From NCBI GenBank assembly GCA_037975125.1, contig JAJQOW010000014.1, forward strand, positions 18,843,685-18,907,684: 64,000 nucleotides of DNA. The letters run 5' to 3'. The position numbers were made by a program, and so were the translations under genes. This stretch comes from Latrodectus hesperus. Its lineage: Eukaryota > Arthropoda > Arachnida > Araneae > Theridiidae. Under the pieces are notes generated by a model. It was not told the origin of the DNA. It ran no database searches and was given only the letters and a program-made list of their open reading frames with translations. How positions within the stretch are numbered: the stretch's first letter is position 1; each line of letters begins with the position of its first letter. Below, piece by piece: positions 40,391 to 53,005 of this stretch.

Positions 40391-41790
40391 GGATTACCAT
40401 ATTTTGCTAGAAATCGCTCTTATTGGCGATATTAGGATCAATTGTTAATGAATGATATATTGTAACCCACATTTTAACTCTTGTTAATTTTTATCTCAAT
40501 TGTTAATCATTTTCTTCTTTAACTAATTTTTAATTTTATGCATTTATTCCAGAATTTAAGGAAATTTATTTTGCACGTGATTGAACTATAAATCATTTCA
40601 AATATTAAGCAAGGTATTATTTATGCTTTCAATTATAGTATTATAAATTTTATTAAAATTTTCTAGATCATGCTAGAATATATGAATTGGTATCAATAAT
40701 GAGTAGAACAAAATTTGTATGATGTGTTTATTTACTTGTTGTTTATTAATATTTTTAAAAAATCTTGGTTTTTATTGCAATTAAAATTTAAGTCTTATTT
40801 TTTAGAGTTGATTTAATATATAGCTATTTAAATTAAGGACTCTAAATCGGGTTCCATTGGAAATTTAAACATTTTCACTTGCAAAAGTAAATTTGTTCCA
40901 GCTCATATTGCAACATAATGCTACACAACAACTACTACCATTATTTGCTTTCTGCATTTCAAAAATTTTATAATTACTTTTAAATGAATATTTCTCAAAA
41001 GCAATGGAAACTACAGAAAACAAGCACAATGGTATACGACAGTAATGGAATAGTAAGCAGAAAGTTTCGCACCGGAAGTTTTCTAGATCTCCACGGAGTA
41101 GCGCCCTCTATTTTACGCTTTACAGAAACTTCCATCCATACTTTTGTACAAAGTGGTACAAGCCTCAAAATTTAAGTTCCAAAAGTTGAATTCATATCAA
41201 TCAATCAATCAATGACAAAGTTTAGTCGGTTGATCTGTACTTCATAAGTTGTGTACAGTTTTGGAAAAACAGGTTTCTTTTGTATTAGGAAGAAATATCA
41301 TGTCGTTATAGTTTGTTTCAAATTTGCGGAAGGGGTTTTGTCATACATTTATTAGTTTTCTATTCCTTCTTGTTTCTGTGGTTAACTTCAATCATCACAT
41401 TTACGGAAACTAGGATTCTGCTTTATTTAGCAAAGATCTGAGACCTAATCTTTCATTTATAGCTCTAGTATCAGGTATCATTATAGCTCAAGTATTACGG
41501 GGGATTTTTCTGTAAGCAGAACTGCTCCGATTCTACGCCAAATTCCTTACCAAACATGATGCCAAGAGGACTTGAGCAATCTTGTTATGGTGCTACCGCA
41601 CTATGTGACGAAGATAGATGGAATTAATGACGTATTTATGTGAGTTTTTTATAAATCTCCGAGTGCTTTTTTAAATTTTCTTTTGCATTTGATTCTGATC
41701 GTTTGTTTTTTTACCAAGAGTAATGTTTAATCAAAATGCATCCCTTTTTGTAAAACTGGAAAATGGAAATTTTTACTGGAAAATGATACT
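40391..41790. other. Unassigned DNA
   Basis: Mostly AT-rich. A GC-richer patch at 41050-41240 contains GGAAGTTTTCT and AGAAACTTCC as a loose inverted pair, and an (ATCA)n run at 41194-41213. The region 41400-41640 also looks less AT-rich, but no family is recognised. Confidence 0.4.
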
Positions 41791-42203
41791 CTAGTCCAAG
41801 AAATTTTGGAATATTATGATATTATTCCGAAAAAACTCATTTCATAAAATGTTATATATGTAATTCGGATATGAAAGGAATTATGAAGAAGAGTACAAAA
41901 GTCGGTTTTAGATTTATTTGTTCCAATAAGTATAAAGAAAAAATGCGCTGCGATGATAAATCCAAGTCATAATATTTTATTAGAAAATTCGAAAATACCC
42001 CATAAGGATATATTAACTCTTCTTATACTCTTTGTTCTAAAATGGAAAATAAGATTCTTTAGAAAATATTAATAATTGGCGAGGTAGAAGGAATGCAGCA
42101 AAAATGTCGACAGAAACTATATGTGACTGGTTCAATTATTTCAAGGAAGTGGCTGAAATTCATGCTTCCCATTGTTATAAACAACTTGGAGGTAAAAGTA
42201 AGA
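41791..42203 (+). pseudogene. Merlin / ISXO2-like transposase remnant
   Basis: The plus strand reads LVQEILEYYDIIPKK, then after a one-base change in an A-run HFIKCYICNSDMKGIMKKS and FRFICSNKYKEKMRC. This is a Cys-x2-Cys zinc-ribbon pair, as at the N-terminus of IS1595/Merlin transposases. It continues, in another frame, LLENSKIPHKDILTLLILF and finally STETICDWFNYFKEVAEIH...LGGKSK. The order zinc ribbon, 'S.IP...IL.L', 'ET..DWFNY.REVC' and 'GG.G' is the signature layout just before the ISXO2-like DDE domain. That catalytic domain itself is absent: the similarity ends at about 42203. At least two frame changes and several stops are present, so this is a fossil. Identification is by eye and based on motif order. 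Confidence 0.6.
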
Positions 42204-43165
42204 TCTTATTTTAATTATTTTATCAATTATTTGAAAATAAAAAAGTAACTTCGATTGATGCAATTTAATTAATATTTTTTTATCATAAATAGTTGAGTTT
42301 GTAAATTTGAAATGTATTTAGGATAGTTTTAAGCTAATGTTTTATTAGTATGTATAGATGGCAACTATATATGATAGGCAGTTAAGATTTAAGGAGGCAG
42401 AGGTATTAAAATTTGATTGGCACCCAGAATGAGCGCCAATTGGCATAAGCAACGGCAGGAGTTTCATCTGATTTCAAATAGCTAAAATAAGGAAACAAAA
42501 ATCACAACCATATAAAAAATTCTAAGTGTTCATTACTTATTAAAATTACAGGAAACAAAGAGCAAAAATAATTACATTTTAATAATATCTAATCAAAAAT
42601 AAATAAAATAATGAATTTCAGTGATTTACGATAGAATGCTACAAATCATTACTACATAAATGTAGACAAATCTAGAATAATTTTCAAAAACATAAAATGA
42701 TTCCATAATTTTGTCTATTATAGGAAATTTAAATACTTAACATACAATTTTGGGAATTCTATGCCTGCAGAAAATAATTAAAATAAAATTCTTACTTTTA
42801 TTTTCCATCTGGCGCTCTACATGAACAACAAAATCCAAAATGAATATAAAAGTCAGAGTTTAATTTTTAGCATAATATCCATAGTGAAATATAAAATACA
42901 GGATTGAAATTCTGTCTCTATATCCACAGTGAAATATAAAATGATTAGACAGTATTAAAATTTTGGCACTATATCCGCAGCAAAATAAAAAATGTGAATA
43001 TAAAAGACACTATTTATATTCACGCTACATCCAAAATGAAATAAAAAATAAGTAATGAAAAACATGATTTAAATTGTTGTGCTTTGCATCCGATAAAAAA
43101 CGACAAACTAAAACAGTTAAATGCAAATTGAAAATGGCAAAAAATTCAAATTGTGTGCAAACTTT
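42204..43165. repeat. AT-rich DNA with a degenerate ~60-bp repeat
   Basis: From about 42810 to 43060 four to five loosely related segments recur at roughly 55-65 bp spacing. Each contains ATCC(A/G)(C/T)AG(T/C)GAAATATAAAA or a variant (42885, 42925, 42968, 43027). The repeat is strongly diverged. Nothing else is recognised. Confidence 0.4.
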
Positions 43166-43170
43166 TTTCA

Positions 43171-43242
43171 GATATGGAGATGACGGATGGCATCCAGCGA
43201 GGCATTCTGTCGCTTTGTTTGGTGACTAATCGCTTTTGTTGA
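43171..43242 (+). other. Possible short exon with a 22-codon frame
   Basis: A pyrimidine run ending TTTTTTCAG (43163-43171) precedes a GC-richer block beginning ATATGGAGATGACGG. The ATG at 43174 gives 22 codons before TGA at 43240. TTTG|GTGACT at about 43219-43225 could act as a donor. The block stands out from the AT-rich surroundings, as a 5' exon might. No protein family is recognised; splice-site resemblance alone is weak evidence. Confidence 0.2.
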
Positions 43243-43718
43243 TTTTTTGGCAAGGAAAAAAATATTTACATTTTACCAGATTTGGCTACTTTTGTGCTGG
43301 TGAGCTGAGACTGTAATACTCAATTTAACTCTTGTGTCATTTGAGTTAATAACTTTCAAAAGTTAAACAAAATTTAATAACAGTATAAAATTCAACCTAT
43401 TCTTAGGTGCTAGTGAGGACTATAAAATGCGCTAAACTTGTTTACTGCGTCAAAATGTTTTCTTGCTTTTGTATGATGTAGTATGATTGTCTACATATGA
43501 GAAATTTGTTTTGTGCTAGTAATCCAAGAAGCAATTGATCAGTTTTTATTTGATTACAATTTAAGCTTTTGAAGTTGATGATTTAGTGTTTATATTTTAA
43601 AAGCTAAATTTTTTAATGTTTGCAGTGAATTTTTATTTTAAATTTGTTAAGGAAAGCTTATTTTAAAAGTTTATAAAATAAAATTATTTTCATGTTGTTT
43701 TTATTATTTTCCTTGCAG

Positions 43719-43829
43719 AGTAAATATGGTGGCATAGTGATTCCGAGAACATTGTTGACAGAATTTTTGGTAGCCATAAAATTTATCTACTGTGATACTG
43801 TTGCCAATGATTCTGCAAGCAACGTTTAG
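43719..43829 (+). other. Candidate exon bounded by consensus splice sites
   Basis: An acceptor (TTATTTTCCTTGCAG, ending 43718) and a strong donor (TTTAG|GTAAGT, 43829/43830) bound about 111 bp. Of the three frames only one stays open, and it ends in a TAG exactly at the donor; there is no in-frame ATG. So, if real, this would be a terminal coding exon, an untranslated exon or part of a non-coding RNA. It lies about 480 bp downstream of the similar island at 43171. I do not recognise the encoded residues. Confidence 0.3.
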
Positions 43830-43978
43830 GTAAGTTATTAACTAAATAATGTATTTAGTTAATATTGCTTTCATTATAGAATATTTTATGTTATATAAAA
43901 GTATAGTTTATAAATATTTCATATATATATTTAATTAGATTGATCCATAATGATTACATTAATTAATTAGGAACTCTA

Positions 43979-44440
43979 CTTTTTATAAAAATGTATGTTT
44001 ATAGATTTAGCTTCATTGCCAGATCTATTCAGGATTATACTACTCTACACTGAAATTTTTCTGAAATGGGCACCACTACCCAATTGATTAGAATTCAAGT
44101 TTTCATAAAAAAATACATTATGTTATAGATTTAGTGTTATTACCTGGCTTAATACAGAGCTAAATTGATTTACACTAAAGCTTTTTTAAGGTGCAGATCA
44201 AAATAGATAATAAAAAGCTAGATTGCACTTCTGAATTTTTTTCAAGGGGGCACTTCTACCCAGTTAATTAAACCTCAAGTTTTCATAATAATGCCTTTCA
44301 TTTATGTTATAGATTTGGTTTTGCATGGTTCTGTTTGGGGCCAGGTTGCTCTACACAGAAGTTTTTTCAGGTGTGCTCTACTGTCCAGTTAACTAAATTG
44401 CTAGTTTTTATAAAAAAAATATTTTGTTATTTACATTATT
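43979..44440 (+). repeat. Diverged tandem repeat, 120-180 bp units, about 3.3 copies
   Basis: Three consecutive units (43979-44099, 44100-44278, 44279-44403) and a start of a fourth share the same order of blocks. These are TTTT(C/T)ATAA..A, then TTATAGATTT(A/G)G, a CTACACTGAA-like block, TTTTT(T/C)..GG.GCAC, and (A/C)CCAGTTAATTAAA before the next unit. The second unit has an extra 50-60 bp in its middle. Sequence identity between units is modest, so the duplication is old. No coding function is seen. Confidence 0.7.
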
Positions 44441-47400
44441 GATTGATTTTTATTGCCCAGTTGTCACCCACTGTAGATTACATGATACTTTGTTTATTAT
44501 GTAATCTTTGTGTAATTAATTTCTAATTATTAGCATTTTAGTATTTCTGTAGTAAGTAGTTATAATGAAATATTTGAATTTTAAAAGAATGTGATATTGC
44601 CATATTTAAGTTCAAGTTTGAGGGTGATCAGTGCTTTAAAAGTTGGAACTTGCACAAAGTGACATACTTTAAATTTAATGTGATAACTGTGCAATGATTG
44701 GCACAAAAATTGAAAATCATTCCAAACCCATATATGATCCTGGAACTTTACCCAACTTACAAGCTTATATTTTTATAAAATTTCTGAAATCATCACAAAT
44801 CTTTTTATCAATAGTAAATAAAAAAATGACATATTGAAAACATCTGAAATTAAATAATGTCAAGAGCATTCCTAAAAATATATTAAAGAATTGTGATCAT
44901 TTTTCTGTGATGCGGAAAGTAAAGGATTATATGAAGTTTCAAGGAAACTTGCAGTTATGGAAATTTACTTTTAACTATTCTACATTCATCATATTTAAAA
45001 AAAATCATTATTTATGATTGGATGTTATAATCTACTACCCAATTTGAAAATTTTCAAACTAATATGTGTTGTAGATTATAACATCCAGAGATTTTTCTAT
45101 AATATCCAGAAAAGCTGGAAGTAACCTTTTTGATGTATCCTGTAAAAAGTAATAGATTATGAAAATAACTTAGATGTTTTCAGTCTGTATTAATTTAAAA
45201 AAAATTCTTCAGCACTAAAAACTTTATACTTAGGCAGTACTTTTCTAACTTCACCTGTGCCAGCAATAAAGTTCATATTACCAAACTCAAACAAAAAATA
45301 ATTAATTGTAATAATTTTGTATACTATTCACATTTATGTGATGAATGATCATTAAGGTTTAGTAGTATAACTCTGCACTTTGGAATAAAAAGTCCACAAT
45401 TTAATCCCATCCACTATTGAGCAGATACAAATAAAGACAGACACAGTAATACAATGGATATTAAAAAAGCATTACAACAGATTTCAGCTGTCCTCTAAGG
45501 AATATTAAAATATAATTTCAAAATATACATACCAATAAATTTTAAAGTGTATTACAGGCAAGATAATCTATAATTGAAAATAATACTTTTATTTTCTTCA
45601 AAATAATTTCTATTATTTAACTCGTATAATTTGTCATGTAAATGATGCAATTGCTAAATTTTTTGTCTTTTAACGCAATGAAATGATCTACCCATATTAA
45701 TATTTCATCAACAGTCCAGAAATATATTGAAAACATTGACCAAAATGTATTTGCATCTACCAAAATATTAATCTGATCGACAATTTATTAAATTCCAACA
45801 AGTGTTCCAACTTCTTTCAGCCAAATGTTACTTCTGTATCGTTAATTTATTTTGCAATGCACAATCTTAATTATATTATGAAATATTTTGAAAAAGAGGT
45901 GAACTTTTATTAATAAATGGACATTTTCAAGTGATTTCCTAGTCCTGTCATTACAATTACTTCTTGTAACATTCATATGTTGTATTTTTACTTGGCCTTC
46001 ACAATTCATAACACCTTTATATTTTGCCAGATACACAGGAAAAAGTTTTTTCAGTGATTGGTTCATGTCAGCATTAATGTTGTTTACCAGGGGTTCCTCC
46101 TTGGGATTTTCTTCTTTTTTTCATTTTAGATTGTTATGAAATACCTTTTTCATTCATGTTCACAGTTTTACTGAAATACAATTTTCTTCATTCTCTACTT
46201 CATTACATGCCCATCCATGATCTCGGGTTTAATGCATGTGATTATGTGATACCCTTCTTTCTACCTTCTAATTTCTCATTATGTGGAAATAATTTAAAAA
46301 AAATTTTTTTAATTTTGTTACACCTGATTGTGTTTAGCCATTTTTTTTTTTTTTTTTTTTTTTTTGCATTTGCATTTGAAGTGCATTTTTTTCATGCATG
46401 GTCTTTAAACTAAGTCTTTTAAGTTCTGGATTGTTAAAATGAAAATTACCTTAAAAGATTAAAATTAACAATTGCTTTTTAATACAATTTGTACTTTAAG
46501 AACAGAACTTTTCATTTATAAATCTTTTATCATACTTTTCCACTATTTGTTTCCTATGTAAAGTATGTAACAAATGTTATGATGAATAAATGGCTTGTAT
46601 GACATTTTTGACTATTGAAACTTTTACTTTCCTTCCAACTTCTGGATATGATAACATTGAATTCATCCCTTCAAAAATAGAAATGTAATATATTTGTATT
46701 CTATTTCTCAATGGGCATTTGGTATAAGAATAAAATATTAAATGTCAAATTAATGAAAAATTATTTTGTTTTTAAGAAAGACCTCACAAACAACTTTTTT
46801 TTAATCTTTTCAATCCTAACAAAGAATTTTAATTAAAATATACTAAAGTAAAGAAAATGAATAAATACTCTATAGAAGATTTTGATTTTGTCTTCTAATT
46901 AATTATGTGTAAACATTTTATTTGATTGATTTCATATAAACATTTTCTAAAAATCTAATAAAGATAATTCTTATTTTCAATATTTTTATTTTATGCAAAA
47001 AGTTTCTAACCTCAGATACTATGCAAAATAAAAAAATTCTTGAATAATTCTATTTAAGCTTATGATTTTAATATAATGATCACCACTGCAGATAAATACT
47101 TTTCTATGGTGGATAGTTAAGCTATTATTTGCTCCATATCATTCAGTTCTTTTGCAGAATGTTGATCCAAACAATTTTCTGTATTTAATCTTTGATTTAA
47201 CAATTTTCAAAGCTTTCTTGCCTATTTAGACTGAGGCTAGAAACTTCCTTTCCATGAATTGACTGCTTATGAAATACAGCAATATTTTTTGCATTCATTT
47301 TATCAAACTATTTCAATATTGGCTGCAAACCTATCAACCAATCAATATTTCTTTTGCTCCAATATAACAACTTTGTTTTATATTGTGTTATCAATGTCAG

Positions 47401-50400
47401 AGTAATTTTCATGTATTAATAACTTATATTCTCCCATATTAATATTTTTAGGTTCTCATTTTACAATCAATTATGCAACTAATCAATTCAGTTTCTATAA
47501 ATATTGATAGTAATTGCATGCATTTATGGTTACATTGATCTTAGTTATAAATTCAGTTTTTTAGTAATTTAATTATATAATGTCTTGAATTTTTTATCTA
47601 AATCAATTTTATCATTTATTTCTATTTGCATTGTTATATAATTATCTCTTTACATAATTATTGCTTATTTTCTTTATTCATAATTATATTTTATTATTTA
47701 TCAAATTGAAATAAATTATAAAATTTAAATTAATTTTATCATTTATTCATTTTTTTACAGTTTCATTTTTACTGAAATAAGTATATAGTAAATAATTACT
47801 TGTACTTCATATAAATTAATGAACGATATACACTTATACAAAGGAATGCTTGAAACTGATCATTCATGGATTCAAATTGTCTCCGACATGGCTTGTAAAA
47901 CATCACTATTTGCTAAAAAAAAATTACCATATGTAATGCAATTCCATGTTATTGAATTTAATGCTAATGAATAGCTTCATTTTATTCCAAATTGTTTATT
48001 TTATTATTATTATTTGATCCCCTAGAATATATTTTTAAAAATTGTTACACCTTAATCAAATTTCCATTGTAATGAAGGAGTATTGAAAAGAATATCTTGA
48101 ATAAAAATGTTCAATAAGTTAATTTTGGCAGTTTATTAGGAAATTCTTACATCAGTTGGTAGGATTTATCTGAAGTTCCAGATAAGGCAAACCATTTCTT
48201 ACTGACTTAATCAAAGTATATACATTACGAAAAAGTAATGTTATACTATTATATATGTTCTAAATTTGCATAATCGTAATCACCTTGATTTTTATGTGTC
48301 ATTCATTTGAAAAATCTTCATCAAAACTACTTGTAATAATAAAGAAGTATAAAAGCAATGATTATTGTTGAATGTAACACTGATATGCTATCTTTAAATT
48401 GTTGCTTTTATTAGTATGCTTCTAAGAATTATCATTGAAATTATTTTCAACAAAGCTCCAAACAAAAATATGTGATAAATTGTTAATAAAAAAATCCTAA
48501 TTGTTTGGTATAAATTTATTGTAGACTTCTTAATTGAAAATTCTTAAATAGTGAAATTCAGAGCAAACAAAAAGGAAAAAATTACAAGCACCTAAAACCA
48601 GTCAGCAATAATAAAAAATAAGAAATTTAAAACATGCTTGTTCAGTTTAAAATAATAATAATTTTACCTAGAGTTGCAGAAAAGTATTATTTCATTATAA
48701 ATTGGCAGTTATGCATCACAAGTGTAGCTACTGTTTTAGAGCCTACCAAAACAGAAGCATATCTTTATTTTTCTTGTATTCAAGATTTTTCTGTAACTAA
48801 GATTAAAATTATTCATTTGGTTCACATTTTAAAATTTTCACTCATATATTTATAAAGCCTATTTTTATATAGATAAGGAGCCTTTTTTACCCAAAATGTG
48901 ATTGCAAATATTACACAACAATTTGTTGAATTTATTAATTGCTGTTAAAATTATAAGCTTTAACTAGACAAAAGCAAATTTATAGTGATCTTACACTAAA
49001 TTATACAAAAATCTATAATTTATCATCTTTTGTTAATTTCAGGATGAGCCATCTATTTTCGTAGGAATTTGGAATTATAGAGAAGATAACTGTATTAATT
49101 TATCATCATATTACCACGTTCATATAATTTTTATGAGGAATGATAATTATTTTAGTAATAAATTTTAGGAATCAATTATAGCTGTGAATTTGATTCATCA
49201 CCACAATTTGCTAGTTTTACTTAGCTGAATATTTTGATTGCTGTACAAAGTAACTCTGTACTTACTTTAAAACTTAGATATAAATATATAAAACCTGCCA
49301 AATTGAAAATATTTAATAATAGAAGAATCACCCAATTCAGATTATTTGGTTTTGACATAATTGAAAATATTATGATATATTTAATTTATTATTATGGGAG
49401 ACAAGTTATTTTAGGTTCCAAAAGAAGTGTAGCAATGAAAGCAAAAAGTGCTTAATTCTGTGATTTACAAAAGGAGTTGGAAAAATTTGGAAATAAGTGA
49501 TTCTAAGAATACAAGATATTGAAATATAATCACTAGTAAACAGATTGCACCATAAGAAAATGCATATGATGACTTGCGAGGCTTTTATTATGTTTAAACT
49601 CCAATTTAATATGGGATTTTTTACATTTTTTAAATTAAATAATAAAGAATCAGATTTTAAGAGTTTCACACATGTATATAGTGTGCTGTAATTATTTTTG
49701 TCTACAAAAGAAATTAAACCATTAAAAATGAATAAAGAACTTAAAATTTATTTTTTCAATTTAATACATCTGTTATTTGTGGTATAATTTATAACATAGT
49801 ACAAATATTTTGAAAGCTGAATTCTTTTTGTGAGTATATATAAATTACATTCATTAATGTGTATTTTTAACATTTCCCTGTTTATTTATTTTTAAGATAT
49901 TTTACATTTTTTCTTAGTTAAAATTGTGCACATTATTATTTTAAAATTTTATGGCAATATTCTCAATTTTTTTTTAATTTTTAAAACATTTTTCTAAAGC
50001 TCAACATTTATGTTAATTTATCTTTTTCTAGAAATTTCAGTCACTCAATATAATCTTAAATATTTTTAACTGCATTGCTGTTCTTAATTTTATTTTTTAT
50101 TATTTTAAATAGCTAATTTGGGTAGTTATCTAGCAAAATTCCTTGAAAATATTTTTAAAGTACAGATAAAAAAATTGATGAAAAGCTTATATTTTGTTTT
50201 TTAAATAATATACTTTCAGTGACTGTTTTCTGTATGAATATGTATTAAAAAGAAAGAATGGTAATTTTTAACTTTTATATCAATAATTTAAGGAAATTTT
50301 ATATAGCATACTGTATTGGACAGTTATAAAAACCAAAGTGATTCTGTCTGTAAATGAAATTAAGTCATATTGACTGCTAAAAAGAAAGAGTTCTTTTTAC

Positions 50401-51585
50401 TGTGTAAAAAAAATCTTGAAAAAAGCATTGAGGCAGTTCAATATAATGTAACATTTAATAAATAAATTATTTTGGAAACAAGCAATTGTTAGATAGGCTA
50501 GTTATTTTCAGTAATTAAAAACAATAGATTTTGAGGCAAGATAAAATGCTTCTCTGTCAGGCCATTTAAAATTCATTTGAGAAAGAAGAATCAAGTTGAA
50601 AGCATTAAAATTTGTGCAAAAAATATGATTTCTCTTGAAAAACTGAAGAAAATTTCATACTAGCAAGCCTAACGAGTTTTCTATATTAATATATATTAAA
50701 AAAATTAGTATTAATAAATAAATGTTTACAATTATCAGCTTTGTTTAGTTTTTTAATTTAAATGTAAATATGTGAATTTGTAGAGCTAAAGATTAAAGTG
50801 TTTGCTGATAAAAAGCTTTGATCATAGCAGATACTGTTATATACAATAAATTTTAACTTCGATTACTAATGATCCTAATCTTTTGCTTAATGGCTACAGT
50901 TAGACTTCTGTGATTAGTTTTAGGGTTATTTATAAAAACATACTGTAATACTAATGTTATTGAATGTTAAGTAAAAAGCTTATTGCAGAATGTTTTGAAA
51001 TTAATATTTCATTGTGCTCAAAATTGTGATATAAAATATGTAAACTTAAAATTAGTCCACTGTTTGCTTATCTTAATATTGAAATTAATCTTTACTTTTA
51101 AAAATTCCATCCCTGTTTTGATTTATTTTTAATTAAGTATAGTGCATTTTTTATCCATAATGTTTTTAGATATTTTTTTAAATATATTTTGTTTTAATAT
51201 ATGAAAAATATATTTAGTTAATTTTGAAATGTATATATTATAAATAGAAGGAATGATGTACTTATAATAAATATATTTGTATATTGCTTGTTTATAATAT
51301 AATTATAAACTGGCAATATATAAAGATATTTACTTTTGTTTGATAAAAAAATCTATTGTAATAAGAAATCAAAAATTAAAACAATATTTACTTTTAAAAC
51401 TTTAATCTTTATTTAATTAAAATCTATGTATTAACATATTAAATCTATACAGTTTCATCGTGCTTTTCTGCAAGTTCTAATATCTATTTCAGTTTGACTT
51501 TCCTAGCTGTGATAGAAAGACCATTCACATTGCACTGAATAATATTAAAAAATTTACTGTTACAAGTGAGAGTAGGAAACTGTAA
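44441..51585. other. Long AT-rich stretch with no recognisable element or gene
   Basis: I find no family here. A perfect 17-bp inverted repeat lies at 45019-45087, a poly-T tract of about 27 bases at 46340-46366, and several simple T-rich runs. An acceptor-like AATTTCAG followed by a 42-codon open stretch occurs at 49042-49168, within the range of chance. The stretch could be a large intron, given the candidate exon at 43719-43829, but this is conjecture. Confidence 0.45.
45019..45087. repeat. Perfect 17-bp inverted repeat with an inner palindrome
   Basis: TGGATGTTATAATCTAC at 45019-45035 is exactly complementary to 45071-45087. The 35-nt spacer itself contains the 16-bp perfect palindrome TTTGAAAATTTTCAAA (about 45043-45058), giving a nested cruciform-capable structure. 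Confidence 0.85.
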
Positions 51586-51589
51586 TTTT

Positions 51590-51880
51590 TAGGCAGAACC
51601 TAAACCATGCCCATGATTATTCTGCACAACAGGGAATGCAGTATGAAAGTTTGAATTGAGATCTGGTTTCATAGCATTGGGAAAGGATTAGCTTTGATTG
51701 ATCCAAGGGCCTGAAGCACCAAAGGTAGGAAATTTAGACCTGTCTGCCTGTTCTCTTTAGTTGGACATAGTAAAATGGCTTTCATGCTTAGAGTGGTTCT
51801 ACCAGGAATTAAACTCCCAATGTGCTTTGCCCATTCTGTCCAGGAACACCATCCTGCCATAATAAGGGAGCAAGCAGGAC
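51590..51880 (-). mobile_element. tRNA-derived SINE, minus strand
   Basis: The minus strand from about 51880 shows a tRNA-like head (ATGGCAGGATGG as a worn box A) and a box B-like GAGTTTAATTCC (51805-51816 in plus coordinates) at about tRNA spacing. A body follows with GTAGAACCACTCTAAGC, CCAACTAAAGAGAACAGGC and TGGATCAATCAAAGC. The region is clearly GC-richer than its surroundings and has no open frame of note. I believe the body matches a SINE family common in spiders, but this is from memory. Ends and target duplication are not resolved. Confidence 0.5.
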
Positions 51881-51996
51881 TTGGGGGAGTAAATTGAGGC
51901 TAAGTGTTGTTTGAAATTTTTCTTGATTTTGTAACTGCTATCTCAACTATATTGTAGTGTATGAAAGTAATTTTCAGTCTCCTTCTTTGAGAAGAA

Positions 51997-53005
51997 ACTA
52001 TTGCTTATTAAATATTACACTAAGCTGTATAATTATAGTGGAAAGCATAGAATTTCTGCCAATCTCCACTCTTGGCATTATAATAAGAATTTAAAAGAAT
52101 ATAAGCCTTTTTCCTTGGCAAGAGAGGTGGGACTTCTTTCCAGTGATGTGGAACCTCATTCCTTATACCCTTTTCTAGTAAATATGCTGCAATTGAACAA
52201 TTACATTTCCATACTGAACTCTGGTTCAGGGTGTGTAAAGTGACATATTTACTTGAACTTAGACTATTAGACTGAACTAGACAAATGATTCTTGATACAA
52301 TACAAGCAACCTGATTGTGGCACTGAAGGTGTACACTGATGGCAGAAGGGAAGATGATTGTGCTTCTGGAAATGGCATGTTTATTGAGACACTTAGTGGC
52401 GCATTTGATCCTGACAGCTATTTTGTTTTAGGTCTGAATTTGTAACAATCTATCTTCACTTTATTGAGCTGTCCACTCAATTAGTCTTTAAAGACACTGG
52501 GATTTTATCTAATTGCTGTGCCTCTATTCAGCATCTTTCTCATAAGGCGACTGTTGAGGATAGGACAAGTCTAAATATTCTTGATCTTCTTGTTCGGCTA
52601 TCTGATAAACACAACACTTTCAGTGAGTCCTCCCATGTTGATTTCAATTGTTATGAAGTTGCTAACAGTTTGGTCAAGTATGCATCTGCTGACACCCTAG
52701 AGGACAATCTCAGCTTGATTTTCTCAGAAATCTCATGAATAAAAAAAAACTGAGTTAAATACTCTTTGGAAAATCCCTCCTGAATATATTTGGTACTTTG
52801 GGAAAAGACTGTTGTTACCATCAGCTCAGTATTTTAAGGAAAAGGTAGGTGGCTCTCTCATGCTTTTTGAGTGGCCACATCCAATCCCTTATATATTTTC
52901 AATGAGAGATGAAATTTCTGGAGTGTCTTTGCCAGGGTTGAACAGGTTCTCCCCAACAATATTCTCAGGTGCTTGGGTTTTATTGTTCCCAAGATGTTAA
53001 GGGGT
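51997..53005 (+). pseudogene. Non-LTR retrotransposon pol fragment (linker, RNase H, C-terminus), decayed
   Basis: On the plus strand, broken frames give KYYTKLYNYSGKHRISANL (from about 52004), which matches the RT-RNase H linker of arthropod LINEs. RNase H follows: KVYTDGRREDD with the first catalytic Asp (about 52326-52358), SGNGMFIETLSG, and CCASIQHLSHKATVEDRTSLNIL (about 52518-52590). The region HVDFNCYEVANSLVKYA (about 52637-52690) stands where the family has SHxxxxGNExAD. The tail PPEYIWYFGKR...PSAQYFKEK (from about 52777) continues to about 53005. Frame changes and stops are frequent, so no product is possible. The final catalytic His/Asp region is badly eroded. It is a 5'-truncated copy of a third RNase H-bearing family, with its own linker type. 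Confidence 0.7.

Noticed and set aside
46156..46413. 85-codon frame with a poly-Phe stretch
   Set aside because: It runs through a poly-T tract and has no domain.
49042..49168. Acceptor-like TTTCAG followed by 42 open codons as a coding exon
   Set aside because: No recognised residues and no donor; an open stretch of this length is common by chance.
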